Assembly: GCA_029204225.1 (NCBI GenBank)
Contig: CM055104.1
Coordinates: 39,424,527-39,488,526 of the forward strand
Length of the DNA stretch: 64,000 nt
Direction of reading: 5' to 3'
From: Diphasiastrum complanatum
Lineage: Eukaryota; Streptophyta; Lycopodiopsida; Lycopodiales; Lycopodiaceae
Positions 1-9,952 of this stretch are shown here, piece by piece. How positions within the stretch are numbered: the first letter of the stretch is position 1; the number at the start of each line of letters is the position of its first letter. Made by a program: the position numbers and the translations under genes. The notes below the pieces were generated by a model that saw only the letters and a program-made list of their open reading frames with translations, was not told where the DNA came from and ran no database searches.

Positions 1-1045
1 GATTGCTTATGTATGCTGCCATTATAACCGCTTCAGCCCAAAACTTGTGAGACAGCCCCTTTGCTTTGAGCATGCAACGGGCCATCTCCATAAGTGTGCG
101 ATTCTTTCGCTCAGCAACACCATTTTGTTGAGGCGTATAGGGAGTTGTCATTTGATGTAGAATTCCCTTTTCTCGAAGAAATGCACCGAACGTATTCGTA
201 ATGTATTCCCCTCCTCGATCGGTGCGTAGGGTCTTCAAAAAATGCCCAAACTGATTTTCCACCATTGCTAGAAAATCTTTGAAACGTTGAAAAACTTCCG
301 ATTTAGCCTTCATAGGATAGATCCATGTAAAACGGGAAAAGTCATCAATAAAAGTCACAAAATAGATGCACTTTCCAATGGATTCGGTCCTCATTGGACC
401 ACAAACATCACTATGAACCAAATCAAATTTATCAAGAACCCTTATAATTCCATCAATTGGAAAAGGTTTCCTTCGAAACTTTCCAAGTATGCACCCCTCG
501 CATACATGCCCTTCCGGCTGCTCAATAGTAGGAATGTCTTCTACCATATTAAATGTCTTCAACTTCTTCAAACTTGCAAAGTTGAGATGCCCAAACCTTG
601 CGTGCCACAATTCAGCCAACTCCAATGATTGTGATGTAGAAGTAACAAGACATGTAGAGGGAATTCGTCGCTCATAGGTATCCATAATGAATAAGCCAAC
701 ATGCATTGTTCCCAAAACCATAATCAAGAGTGATCTTTTAGGATCCTTGACACGACACTTATCTTCTTTGAACTCAACAACTAGTCCTTGCTTCAACATA
801 GTTGAAACCGAAAGAAGATTCTTCTTAATTCCCGGAACATAAAGCACATTCTTAATGTACTTTTCTTCACCATTAGGCAGAATGATGGCTACAATTCCAA
901 TTCCATGAATAGAATAAGATGCATCATCCGCACATTGTACCTTACTTCCAATTTGCACTTTCACTAATTTAGTGAATGCTTCTTTGCGAGAAGTCATATG
1001 ACGAGTAGCACCACTATCAATCACCCATTCAATGGGTGTCAGCAA
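1..1045 (-). CDS. Copia-1 pol, protease to integrase (partial, runs off window)
   Basis: Reading the minus strand from about 1045 down gives a copia pol polyprotein. It shows an aspartic protease motif WVIDSGATRHM near 985-1020, a GAG-pre-integrase region, then integrase motifs TDRGGEY near 205-225 and NGVAERKNRT near 90-130. It is cut by the window start, so RT and RNase H lie outside. The frame appears open where I checked it and is offset from the upstream gag frame, so a frameshift lies near 1030-1060. The role would be cDNA maturation and integration of a Ty1/copia retrotransposon. The protein family is clear; whether the frame is open throughout is less certain because I spot-checked rather than translated every codon. 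Confidence 0.8.
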   Translation of the reverse strand, partial: MLTPIEWVIDSGATRHMTSRKEAFTKLVKVQIGSKVQCADDASYSIHGIGIVAIILPNGEEKYIKNVLYVPGIKKNLLSVSTMLKQGLVVEFKEDKCRVKDPKRSLLIMVLGTMHVGLFIMDTYERRIPSTCLVTSTSQSLELAELWHARFGHLNFASLKKLKTFNMVEDIPTIEQPEGHVCEGCILGKFRRKPFPIDGIIRVLDKFDLVHSDVCGPMRTESIGKCIYFVTFIDDFSRFTWIYPMKAKSEVFQRFKDFLAMVENQFGHFLKTLRTDRGGEYITNTFGAFLREKGILHQMTTPYTPQQNGVAERKNRTLMEMARCMLKAKGLSHKFWAEAVIMAAYISN

Positions 1046-2099
1046 CTTGCAAAACTGAACCTGAATTCCTCATAGATGTAGAAGTACTAGTAGAAGCAAT
1101 ATTAGACACAAAAGCATAGTCTTGGTTGAAGAAATCACCACTAGCTTCAAGCTCTTGCTCCAAAGTAGCAAGTGAAGCACTAGTATCAATTCCTTTACTC
1201 TCCTCTTTCGCAAGCTTCTTCTTACAATCCTTGATGAAGTGCCCATACTTCTTGCAATAATGGCACTTCCCTTCCTTCTTTTGAGTGTTGACATCTTGAC
1301 CTCCAATGGGCTTTTGCTCATCCTTGGAAGGAGGCTTCCCCTTTCCTTTTGACTTGCCTTTGCCCTTGCCTTTCGTGAAGAAAGCTTGATCTTGTTGAGT
1401 GTTACCCGCAAAGTTTTGCCTCGTTTGCTCCTCTTGAAGAAGCAGCCCAACAAGTTCATCAAAGGAGAGTTGTTGTCCCCTAAGAGAGATACTCAAAGAT
1501 GAAACAAATGCAAGATAAGATGAAGGTAATGAGTTGAGAGTAATGAAAACAAATTGAGCATCCTCAATTATCTCATCAATATTGAGAAGCTCCTCACGAA
1601 GATCCTTGATCTTCGTCAAGTGATTGGTCATTTGATCCCCTTATTGCATCTTCAACAAAGAAAGTTGATTTCTGAGATACACCACTCTTGCTGGATTTTT
1701 GACTCTATACATAGTATAAAGTGTATCACACGCACTTTTAGATGTCTAACAAGACCTAATATGAGGTAAGATAGATCTTTTCACAGCAAGAGCAACCATA
1801 GAATGTGCTTGTGCATCCCTTCTATCCCACTTCTTTTGTTCTTCCAAAGATGGAGAAGATGATGATGATCCACGAGGTGTAGGAGGTGCCAAAGACAGAG
1901 GCCTTTTTTCATCACTATTGACCAAATCCCACAGCCCTTTCGCTATGAGAAGATTCTTCATCATGTAACTGCACAAGGAGTAGTTTGTGCCATCCATTCG
2001 ATCTTCACTAAACAAAGAACCGATAGCTTCCGATTCTTTAGCCATTACCTCCAACAGAATTTCAGCTTGTAGTAGATAGGAAAGAGAGCCTTTCCACAA
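1029..2099 (-). pseudogene. Copia-1 gag (frameshifted)
   Basis: Two minus-strand reading frames together make a copia gag. The upstream part (1746-2099) contains MDGTNYSLCSYMMKNLL, which resembles the usual N-terminal gag motif, but the expected tryptophan is cysteine. The downstream part (1029-1631) continues through a UBN2-like gag region and ends with the zinc knuckle CHYCKKYGHFIKDC, which binds packaged RNA. The break between 1631 and 1746 shows at least one frameshift or stop, so this gag is probably dead. It lies directly upstream of the protease-integrase frame, the standard copia order. Confidence 0.8.
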
Positions 2100-2731
2100 C
2101 CAAATCTACTCAAAAAATTGCAGCAAACAAAGAGCTGAAAGTAGGAGCACAAGATGTCTTTCAATCTGCAACCAAAGTGCCCAAAAGATAATGGAAAGAT
2201 GGCTGTTTTTCTGCACAAAAAAACCAGCTTCTTGAAAATTAGAGCCTACACCGAAACCTAATTAGGAAGCCAAATAGCGTGATCAACACACACTCCAATA
2301 GGGTTGTTGAAAGCGGCCTACTGCTTGTTGAGAATCTACAAATTTCCAGCCACAAGTTGACCTAATCCTGAATAGGGTTTGCTGAATTTTGGGCGCCCTC
2401 CTACACAAATGCAAACTTGAAAACAAAAACAGCAAGATAAGGAGACACCACAACCAAAAATCAGTAGCAGATTTTTGGGCGCCCTCCTCCAAACAAAACT
2501 TGCTGAAAATTGGTTGCATAAAAATCAGATTTGAGATTCTGATTTTTGGGTGCCACAAATTGCTCCTCCAAGATCTCTGTTGGGCGCACTTCTTCAACCT
2601 GAAAAGAGAGACAAAAGCTGATCCAAACTCCACTTGGAAAGATCAACAGGATGCTGAAATTTCACAACAAAAAGCAGAGAAGCTCCTCTTCTGGTAGGGC
2701 GCCAACATACAAACTTGCTGCAGATCCGGTA
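2100..2731 (-). other. Copia-1 untranslated leader
   Basis: This is the stretch between gag and the primer-binding site. It has no convincing coding potential; the ORFs on both strands are short and resemble nothing. It contains several copies of the palindrome GGGCGCC in similar surroundings, for example near 2390 and 2474, so the leader is internally repetitive. Confidence 0.6.
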
Positions 2732-2743
2732 GCTCTGATACCA
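2732..2743 (-). promoter_or_regulatory. Copia-1 primer-binding site
   Basis: The minus strand reads TGGTATCAGAGC, complementary to the 3' end of plant initiator tRNA-Met, the usual primer for copia reverse transcription. It abuts the LTR end (...CTACA) with no spacer, which fixes the inner edge of the 5' LTR at 2744. Confidence 0.85.
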
Positions 2744-3211
2744 TGTAGGAAAGCAAGAGTCAAGTCACCAAGATCTAGTTATCAATCAATTTCCACAGAA
2801 AACAAGAGAGAAGAGGCTGGGCGCCCAACTCTAAGAGAGAGCGAGAGAAAAAACAGCAACAAGAGCAATGGAGAGCAATGCTTAGCCAAAACTGTCCAAA
2901 ATGGAATACACAATGAGCATCTAAGTACTCTACCTGGATGTGGCCAAATGCCACCAAACCCTAAGGTTAACCACTTACTAAATGTAGGGCACCCCCAAAA
3001 GTCAAGATAGGGCCCCTAAACAAAATTAGACCCCTAAGGACCCACGAGTCAGTACATGACCAAAATTGGGTCCAACTGAACTTAAGACAAACTTAAGATG
3101 GCCTAAATAACTAAATACCCATGGTTACACAAATCTCGACCTTTTGGATCAAAGTAACCTATGGATTAACTTTAGCGGGACCTAACGAAGGCCCACTTGC
3201 TCGAAGATGCC
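2744..3211 (-). repeat. Copia-1 5' LTR (outer edge uncertain)
   Basis: On the plus strand this starts TGTAGGAAAGC right after the primer-binding site, so the minus-strand LTR ends in canonical CA. The partner LTR lies outside the window, so the outer boundary cannot be set by comparison. A GGGACCTAAC stretch near 3177-3186 could be the degenerate terminus. The next element begins at 3212. Confidence 0.5.
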
Positions 3212-3396
3212 TGTCAAAATTTGATGCTCAAATTCTAGATAGGAGTGTGCTAATCATATCAGCGCTCGCACACAAATCAAGATCAACATAAGAGATTAAG
3301 AGAACTTTGATTATTAGAAGATTGAGCAAAGGTCTATACATCATAATGAAATGAGGTGGGGCTCCAGCCTCTCTTATATAGCTTCTTGTATGTCAA
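3212..3396 (-). repeat. Copia-2 3' LTR, truncated
   Basis: Plus-strand sequence from TGTCAAAATTTGATGCTC matches the first part of the other LTR at 6452, including the shared stretch around GAGGTGGGGC. Homology ends near GTATGTCAAAAGC at about 3396, where the end of pol begins. More than half of this LTR has been lost, apparently together with the 3' end of the interior. Confidence 0.75.
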
Positions 3397-3652
3397 AAGC
3401 TTTGCCAAGTCCTTTGGTAAAGATATCTGCAACTTGCTCTTCTGTAGGGCTATAGATAAGCTCCACTATCCCTGAAAGTTTATGGATAGTTGGTTTCCAA
3501 CATTGTAGCCATGTAATCAAAGCGTACATCCCTATCCTTATGATGATGCTCATGTCGATTCTCCTATCAATCCTAATCTTCATATTGCTTTTGAAGTCTA
3601 GCAGATCTCCTAGTCCCCTATGTACTGGACTCTCCCTGTTCCAAAATGACAC
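3374..3652 (-). pseudogene. Copia-2 RNase H tail
   Basis: The C-terminal part of this frame reads QVADIFTKGLGKAF, the conserved end of copia RNase H, followed directly by the LTR remnant. The N-terminal part of the frame does not match RNase H and is probably out of frame. No DAD/YVDD RT motif is present, so this is a pol remnant. Confidence 0.7.
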
Positions 3653-3880
3653 TTTCCTTGGGCAATCTTCTAGTCTTTGATGTAGGATGCTCCTACCTAG
3701 TGAAGTAGGAGGTGAATAAGTATCCCATATACTTGATCTCTCCTTTCTTTTCCTTTCTCAATCATCGTCACTCTAGGTACTTGAATTGGTGGTAGGCAGT
3801 ACATGTGTGGATTCAGGTTCCTGTAATGACTCGTCACACTAGATAGGAATTCCTCCATCTTGCTTCCTATCATAAGATAT

Positions 3881-4985
3881 CTATGTATCTTTATGAGATC
3901 TATCCTCAGCAAATATTACATCCATGCTTATGATTACTTTCTTATCCTCCAAGTCATACAACCTGTATCCCTTCTCTTGATTACCATATCCAAGAAATAA
4001 ACACTTAGTCGCCTTTGAATCCAATTTGCTCCTTGAAACCTTAGGTATGTGAGCATATGCAATAATTCCAAAAACCCTCAAATGACTTACGTCAGGTTTA
4101 AGCTTCATCTAGGGTCCAACTCTCTACAACTTTTGCGGGACTTCGATTCAAAAGATAAATCGTCGTCTGAACTGCTTTATCCTAAAACATATTTGGAAGA
4201 TTCTTTCTCTTGAGCATGTTCCTTGCACTTTCAACAATAGATCAATTCTTCCTTTTCGCAACTCCATATTGTTGAGGCATATCTGTACTTGCAAATTGTC
4301 TCTTTATACACTCTCCCCCTTTATCCGAGCGAAGTATATTAATCTGTCTATCTGTTTCTTTCTCCACCTATGGTTTAAACTATGTGAAATACTTGAATGC
4401 CTCACCCTTATTCGTGAGAAGATATACCCATGTCTTTCTAGAATAATCATCAATAAACACCATAAAGTAACCTGCTCCCCTATAAGGCTGAGTTTTTATA
4501 GGACCATACAAATTTGTATGAACAAGTTCTAGAACATTTCTCACCATAGAAGTACTAGACAAAGCTTTTCATATGATATTTCCCTAAGACACATCCCTCA
4601 CAAAACTTGTCATCAAAAACAACTTGAGGTAAACCCGTAACCATGTTGTATTTCCTCAAGACTTGTAGACTTTTGTAATTCACATGTCCAAACCTTTCGT
4701 GCCATAAATTACTCACTAAACTAGTATCCGCAATACTTGCATGATGACCCACCATTTGAGCTTGAAGTTTGTACAACCTTCCTACAAGAATGCCCTCAGC
4801 TACTACTTCATTGTCCTCCTCTTGATGAGACACCACTCTTCATCAAACTGAACAACCGTAAGTTGCTTTGCAATAGCCGAAACTGAGGGTAAGTTCTCCT
4901 TGATTCCTGGTACATAAAGCACATCCTTTATGTCTCCAATTCCATGTTGATGATCTTTGCATTCCTGTGTGCCAATTGACTGCAT
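3881..4985 (-). pseudogene. Copia-2 GAG-pre-integrase and integrase remnants
   Basis: Three frames in correct order cover the N-terminal half of pol. 4555-4836 has LWHERFGHVNYKSL and CEGCVLGKYH (GAG-pre-integrase, zinc-binding). 4380-4562 has VFIDDYSRKTWVYLL (integrase core). 3881-4108 has VFGIIAYAHIPK and KCLFLGYG (integrase C-terminal region). 4803-4985 carries the LYVPGIKENLPSVS segment that follows the protease. The frames are broken between these parts and the DDE centre is not continuous, so the protein is non-functional. Confidence 0.8.
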
Positions 4986-5430
4986 CCGAACTCAACAATG
5001 CTTCTCCTATTGAGGCAGGTTCATTGTGACTGATAAATGTTTTACAAATGCAAAGAGGCCAACCTCCAAGCTTAAGGATGGTGCCTTCCAAGGTCTTCAA
5101 AGTATCCTCCAAGAATCCTCCTTGCTCCAAGGTGTCTCTAAGCTCCAAGCAATGGTGCTCCTCCTTGATCCAAGCAATGTAGATGTCTTCAAGCTCCTCT
5201 AGTGGATGGCTGCCCAAGCTCCAAGTCTTCCTACTTCTTCTTCTTCTTGTTTATTTTCCCTTTGTCACCCTTCTTGGAACTTTGCTCTTGCTTCTTTCCT
5301 AAGATGCCTACTTCTTGAAATCGTCTCTATTGATAAGATTTTGTCGTCTCATTTCCCCTTGTAGCAGTATTGCATTCAACTCATCGAAAGAAGGCCTTGT
5401 CTCCCATAAAGATAACATCATCACAAAGGT

Positions 5431-5839
5431 CTAATAAGCCAAAGGTAAACTATTAAGCATGATAGATACCAACACCGAATCCAGAACATCTCCTACTACA
5501 ATAAGCTGCCCTCTCAGATCTTTCACCCAAAAGTAGTCCGTTAATGATTCACATGTACCCTCTTTAACATAATGTAGCTTATTAGTCAAGAACAAAATTT
5601 GAGATTGATTCACACTCATAAAAAAAATTTCAGCATATCCCAAGCCACCTTGGGCAATGGGTCCAGCGGCATCTTTGATGTGAGGTATAATCTGTAGTAG
5701 ACGGTATGTCAAGACCTACGACAATATCCCAATATTCTCGATCCTGGAGAATATTTTGCATCTTGAACTTCCATATACTGTAGTTTGTACCATTTAGCTT
5801 GCTAGACTCCAGCAACACAGCATCGTTCAACCCTACCAT
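5431..5839 (-). pseudogene. Copia-2 gag remnant
   Basis: The frame at 5630-5839 starts MVGLNDAVLLESSKLNG and contains NYSIWKFKMQNIL, the copia gag N-terminus with its tryptophan intact. The following frame (5431-5712) carries the middle of gag, with LTDYFWVKDLRGQLI and SIMLNSLP. A frameshift near 5700 separates them. The zinc knuckle was not found in an open frame. Confidence 0.75.
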
Positions 5840-5859
5840 ATAGTGATCGGTAGCAACTT

Positions 5860-6300
5860 AGTAACCTGATTTTCAGCACACACTTATAGTATCAGGTCTG
5901 TAGATCAGCAACCCTGCCAACAAACAGATTTGTAGGTACTCACAGGTCAGCGATTAGTCAGCAGCGATCAAATTTCAGCAGCAATTAGATTTCCAACAGC
6001 CAGCAATCTGATTTAGGTCTGTCAACAATCTGCAGGTCTGTCAGCGATCTGATACCAATCTATAGTAGCGAACAGATCTGTCACCGATCTGTAGGCAATG
6101 ATCTGATTCCAGCTCAATGATCAGGTCCAGGTCTGATCCAGCTCAACGATCTGCAGACTATGATCTGAATCCAGCGAACAATCAGCACTAATCAGAATCC
6201 AGCGAACTGATTCAAGTCTATCAGTGAATTGTAGGCAGCAATCACATCTGTAGACAACCAATAACTTCCCTCCGACGATCCAATCTTCTCCTAGAAAATT
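5860..6300 (-). repeat. Copia-2 leader with degenerate short repeats
   Basis: The leader is built from many imperfect copies of short words such as CAGCGATCTG, AGGTCTGTCAG and GATCTGATTCCAGC. Together they form a degenerate repeat with a unit of roughly 15-30 bases. No coding potential was seen. It lies between gag and the primer-binding site. Confidence 0.6.
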
Positions 6301-6439
6301 CTCGTTGTCCTTTTGACAACGTTGACTCCACATGCAGCTTCAGCTCCTCCAATAATCTGCTTGCACACTTGCAAACAATCTCTCTCTCTCTCTCTCTCTC
6401 ACACTTTGGATCTTGACAACTTCCAAGGTCACATAGCCT

Positions 6440-6451
6440 GCTTTGATACCA
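6440..6451 (-). promoter_or_regulatory. Copia-2 primer-binding site
   Basis: The minus strand reads TGGTATCAAAGC, an initiator-tRNA-Met primer site with one change from the usual TGGTATCAGAGC. It directly abuts the LTR end ...TATGACA. Confidence 0.8.
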
Positions 6452-6870
6452 TGTCATAATTTGATGCTCAAATAGGAGTGTACTAATGATATTAGCACTC
6501 ACACACAAATCAAGATCAGCATAAGAGATTGAGAGAACTCTAATTATTAGAAGATTGAGCAAAGCTTGATACATCGGAATGACATGAGGTGGGGCGCCAG
6601 CCTCTCCTATATAGCTTCTCTAGTGTATGTCAAAAGCTAAAAGCAAAAGCTTAAAAGCCAAAAAGCCTATTGCTAAATTTATACTCTATTTTGGGTAAAG
6701 ATATAATGAATTTCTAAGTGTAAAAACAAAACTCTGTACTAGTATTACTGCACCCTCTTACAAACATGACTTGACTTTAGGAGTTACTAAATATAAATTT
6801 GGCCCCTATAATAGCACACAAGCATGGCAAATGAAACATTAGGGGTACAAATAAACATTAATTTCTAACA
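6452..6870 (-). repeat. Copia-2 5' LTR, complete
   Basis: In minus orientation the LTR starts TGTTAGAAATTAATG and ends ATTATGACA, canonical TGT...ACA termini, about 419 bp. Its distal part matches the truncated copy at 3212. A TATA-like stretch (CCTATATAGC on the plus strand near 6607) occurs in both copies and probably belongs to the LTR promoter. Confidence 0.8.
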
Positions 6871-8002
6871 AGTCTAATGTGTTGCCCAACCAACTACAGT
6901 GAATTCTATCCTACTCAATTGCATCTACATCAAGAGTGAGCCTTCTGACATTGGAGACCCAAGGCTCAAACAATATGGGGCAACCCAAAGTGGGAATCCA
7001 AAAAATATGAGTAACATATGATCCTCTCTTTGTGCTTTGGGCTCTTCTTAGGTACTTTATACATTTTCTACTCAAAAGTACAAAAAATGCTGGTTCACGA
7101 ATTCCAATGGCTTGGTAGGTCTTGAATAAAAAAAATTCCTTATCATCTTTTCCAATAACCCAATGGGTTTTATGCCCAACTAAGAAAATCTCTAGTTTTC
7201 ACATAGAAGAACATTGAAAAGTTTGAATGAAGTAACACCATCGACTTTAACTTAGACAATAAGAAGAAAATAGACATGATATAAATAGATTAAATATGAT
7301 GGAGAAGCATCGGTTTGTCACTCCAAAATCAATTTAACAGGTAAGTATGTCAATCGATAAAGCTTAAAACGAATTATATGTACAACCAGAAGCTTATATC
7401 AAACTAACCACCATATCAAAGAAAACCCTATCGGGCAAGCATTACTTATGGTCTTATCAATAGCCAAACATAAGTTGCTATGGGTTTCAAGAGAATTCGC
7501 ATCATCTTGGGTCACGCTTATGACAATCTCATAAAGTGAGAATTGTAAGTGCTCTTGCAAAAAGTGGTAGCAAAACATGCTAGCAACTACAAATATGTAA
7601 CTATTTCAAGTGTAATCTAATGCTAGCCATGAAATTTGCTTCAAAAGTGAAATCTGAATTTGTGATGTCGCATGCATGATGCATATCAGCAAATGTGTCT
7701 GTATATGCCTACTTGAGTTGAATAAGAAGACTACAAATAACAAAAATTTCTCCTAGACTAGTAGTTAAATATCTAGATGTTAGGTATCCCCTGGAAACCC
7801 GATTATATGTTATATTCACTTGATATCTGAACAAATTCGTTTGTGTGAAGGACAACTAATGCTATTATGTGCAGCAATAAGCAGAAAACATCAATAACTT
7901 AAAGAAACAGGCCACTCAGCATGCATATACAACACACTTTCAAGCGACATATTGAAATGATTTTCATTGAAAAAAGGGAACGTTATGTAACATATTAAAT
8001 AC
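6871..8002. other. Intergenic DNA and 3' flank of the Tat-SF1-like gene
   Basis: No long ORF, transposon terminus or RNA gene was recognised. The part next to 8003 is expected to hold the 3' UTR and polyadenylation signals of the minus-strand gene. Confidence 0.5.
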
Positions 8003-9712
8003 TTAACTTCTCTCAAGGTCAGCACCAAATTGCTCTAATCGGTCTTGGTCCGCTTGAAGATCTCTAACTACTGCATAGTTCGTAAGACCATCATCTTCAA
8101 ATGCTTCCAGTTGCCTACCACCGAACCAGCGTCCATTCATAACTTGAATGCATTTCAATCCCGCTTCTCTTTCCTTAAATTTGACCATTACAACTCCATC
8201 TGGATGATTTTCATACACACGTAGCCTCTCTATAGGGCCAATTTTACTGCATTCATCAGCCACATCAGCCTCCAATTCTGGCAATAATGATGGATCGGCC
8301 CGAAACTCCTGTGGCAAAAACATGTGCTTCAAGATCACGCTTATCGACTTGACTTTCTTCATGTCATCAAACCCAAACCATCCAAGTGCCCTTTCTTCGG
8401 CATTTTTCAGCTTCTTCTTCTTCTGCTTGTTCTGTTGCTTTTTGATAAATGTCTCGCCCTTTTGCTCAAACTTCGCTTGAGTAACCTTCATCAGTAAATT
8501 CTCACCGACCCTTAAAGGTGTACCATCTAAAATCCTCATGGCTAGCTCCACGGAAGGCTCCTTTAGATAAGTAACTAGGGCATCCCCCTTCTGCAAGCCA
8601 GTCGATTTGTCAACATATAGTTTCACTCGAGGCTTCTTCGTTTCCGGATCCTCCTTGATGATTCCACACTTGGAAAACGCCTCCACTACTTCTTCCATTG
8701 TGGCATCTTCTGGTAGGCCTGTGACATAGACATGAGTATTAATTTTCAACTCAAACCATCCCTCGGGTTCTTTCTCGGGTTCTGTCTTTGCGACTTCATT
8801 TTCCTGTGCATCCTGCAGCTTTCGTTTAGGGTTACTGACAGCATTCAAAATTTCAACATCTGAAACTGTGGGCTTATCATCATCCTCTTCTTCGGTTTCC
8901 AATTTGTATTCAGGTATGACTTCTTCCTCTTGAACAAAGGTCATTTCATCCGCGCCGTAGCGTGGAATTTGCGGAGCGGTTTGCCCTAATTGACCCTGAC
9001 CTTGAGGGACCCAAACTTGTAGATGAGAATCCCACTTATAAACGGTGCCATCGTCGTCAGTAAATTCCTGTTCTTCTTCTGCTGGACCCTCACGCCATTC
9101 AACGGCCTCTTCTTGAAGCTGCTCATCTGCATCCACTGTTATTGCCGCTTCCTCAATCCTTTTATTCTCAGCAGGGATTTTTTCCCTCTCCACTTTCCGC
9201 CCTCGCCCTCCTCTTCCCGATTTGAGCGCCTCCGCCTCCTCCTCGGCCTTCCTGATCTCTTCCTGCCACTTGCGGTAATCATCATCCTCATTCCCTTCAT
9301 CTGCAACCCTATCTTTCACACTAAACCCCTGCTCATTCGGTACAACCTCTCCATTTTTTTCAGAGCTGATTTGTTCAGCATTCGCAGAGGTCTTCAATGT
9401 CGAGCCATGTGTTTTGAGAAAGGAATGAAGGTCCTCAATGGATGAGAGTGGAGACCAACCATTTCTGTCTTCACTCCACAAGAGAGTGCTATCTGTCAAA
9501 TAGCCTGTGGAGTATAGCTCTTGCAGCTGAGCCACAGAATGCATACCCTGGTACTGTTGCGCTGCATCTAGATAATACCATCCTTTGTCTGATGATGAAA
9601 TGCTGCTGCTGCTATTCTTTTCCGGTAGTTCACTAGAACGACTCGCTCTTGCTGCTGCTGCTCCTGCTGCTGGATTGATATTGTCTTCGTTTTGGTTTTG
9701 TTGCTGCAGCAT
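8003..9712 (-). CDS. HTATSF1: Tat-SF1 homolog, U2 snRNP-associated splicing factor (ELF9-like)
   Basis: An uninterrupted minus-strand frame encodes about 569 residues. Domains in order: a Ser-rich leader; a GYF-like module at about 43-102 ([17 protein letters not shown]); a long acidic stretch with a Tat-SF1 signature, [18 protein letters not shown]1 at about 328-412 ([11 protein letters not shown]); a Lys-rich stretch near 425-437 (KQKKKKLK); and a C-terminal U2AF-homology-motif RRM at about 456-548 with RWF at 528-530, the UHM peptide-binding RXF signature. Family members bind SF3b1 tryptophan-containing ligand motifs and act in U2 snRNP and pre-mRNA processing. The plant homolog known to me is ELF9. 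I chose the ATG at 9712: an upstream in-frame ATG at 9805 adds 31 residues that look like translated UTR, next to a GA repeat. No intron interrupts the frame, and the gene appears intact. It is the only convincing host gene here. Confidence 0.9.
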   Translation of the reverse strand: MLQQQNQNEDNINPAAGAAAARASRSSELPEKNSSSSISSSDKGWYYLDAAQQYQGMHSVAQLQELYSTGYLTDSTLLWSEDRNGWSPLSSIEDLHSFLKTHGSTLKTSANAEQISSEKNGEVVPNEQGFSVKDRVADEGNEDDDYRKWQEEIRKAEEEAEALKSGRGGRGRKVEREKIPAENKRIEEAAITVDADEQLQEEAVEWREGPAEEEQEFTDDDGTVYKWDSHLQVWVPQGQGQLGQTAPQIPRYGADEMTFVQEEEVIPEYKLETEEEDDDKPTVSDVEILNAVSNPKRKLQDAQENEVAKTEPEKEPEGWFELKINTHVYVTGLPEDATMEEVVEAFSKCGIIKEDPETKKPRVKLYVDKSTGLQKGDALVTYLKEPSVELAMRILDGTPLRVGENLLMKVTQAKFEQKGETFIKKQQNKQKKKKLKNAEERALGWFGFDDMKKVKSISVILKHMFLPQEFRADPSLLPELEADVADECSKIGPIERLRVYENHPDGVVMVKFKEREAGLKCIQVMNGRWFGGRQLEAFEDDGLTNYAVVRDLQADQDRLEQFGADLERS

Positions 9713-9808
9713 CTTGAGCGTGAACAGAAATCGCAGCTCAAATCTGCAAAAGAAAAAAGCGAGCTTCTCGACAATGCAAATCCCTCCTCCTCCTCCTTTG
9801 CTCAAAAG

Positions 9809-9852
9809 AGAGAGAGAGAGGGAGAGAGAGAGAGAAAGAAAGAAAGAAAGAG
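9809..9852. repeat. GA-rich microsatellite in the 5' UTR/promoter of the Tat-SF1-like gene
   Basis: An interrupted (GA)n and GAAA run lies about 100 bases upstream of the chosen start codon. On the coding strand it reads as a CT/TTTC-rich tract, common in plant 5' UTRs and promoters. Confidence 0.8.
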
Positions 9853-9952
9853 AGCTCTTTTAGGTTTAGGTCAAAACGAATTTTGCCTTGGAGAGTTTTC
9901 TAAGACCTATCTTTAGTACCTATGCCTCAGAATCAAACTTTTAGGGTAGTTG

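Larger units (their letters stand above)
3212..6870 (-). mobile_element. Copia-2, internally deleted Ty1/copia retrotransposon
   Basis: Two related LTR copies (3212-3396 and 6452-6870) flank a minus-strand interior. The order on that strand is LTR, primer-binding site, leader, gag, GAG-pre-integrase, integrase, then only the tail of RNase H. The reverse transcriptase core expected between integrase and RNase H is absent: only about 230 bases separate the two remnants (3652-3881). Several frameshifts break the remaining frames. The element is therefore non-autonomous and old. Confidence 0.8.

Noticed and set aside
2732-2743. tRNA gene suggested by tRNA-like sequence at primer sites (also 6440, 28565, 45530)
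   Set aside because: Only the 12-base tRNA 3'-end complement is present; there is no cloverleaf.
9713-9805. N-terminal extension of the Tat-SF1-like protein from an upstream in-frame ATG
   Set aside because: The 31 extra residues are Gly- and Phe-rich, lie against a GA repeat and match nothing in the family; they look like translated 5' UTR.
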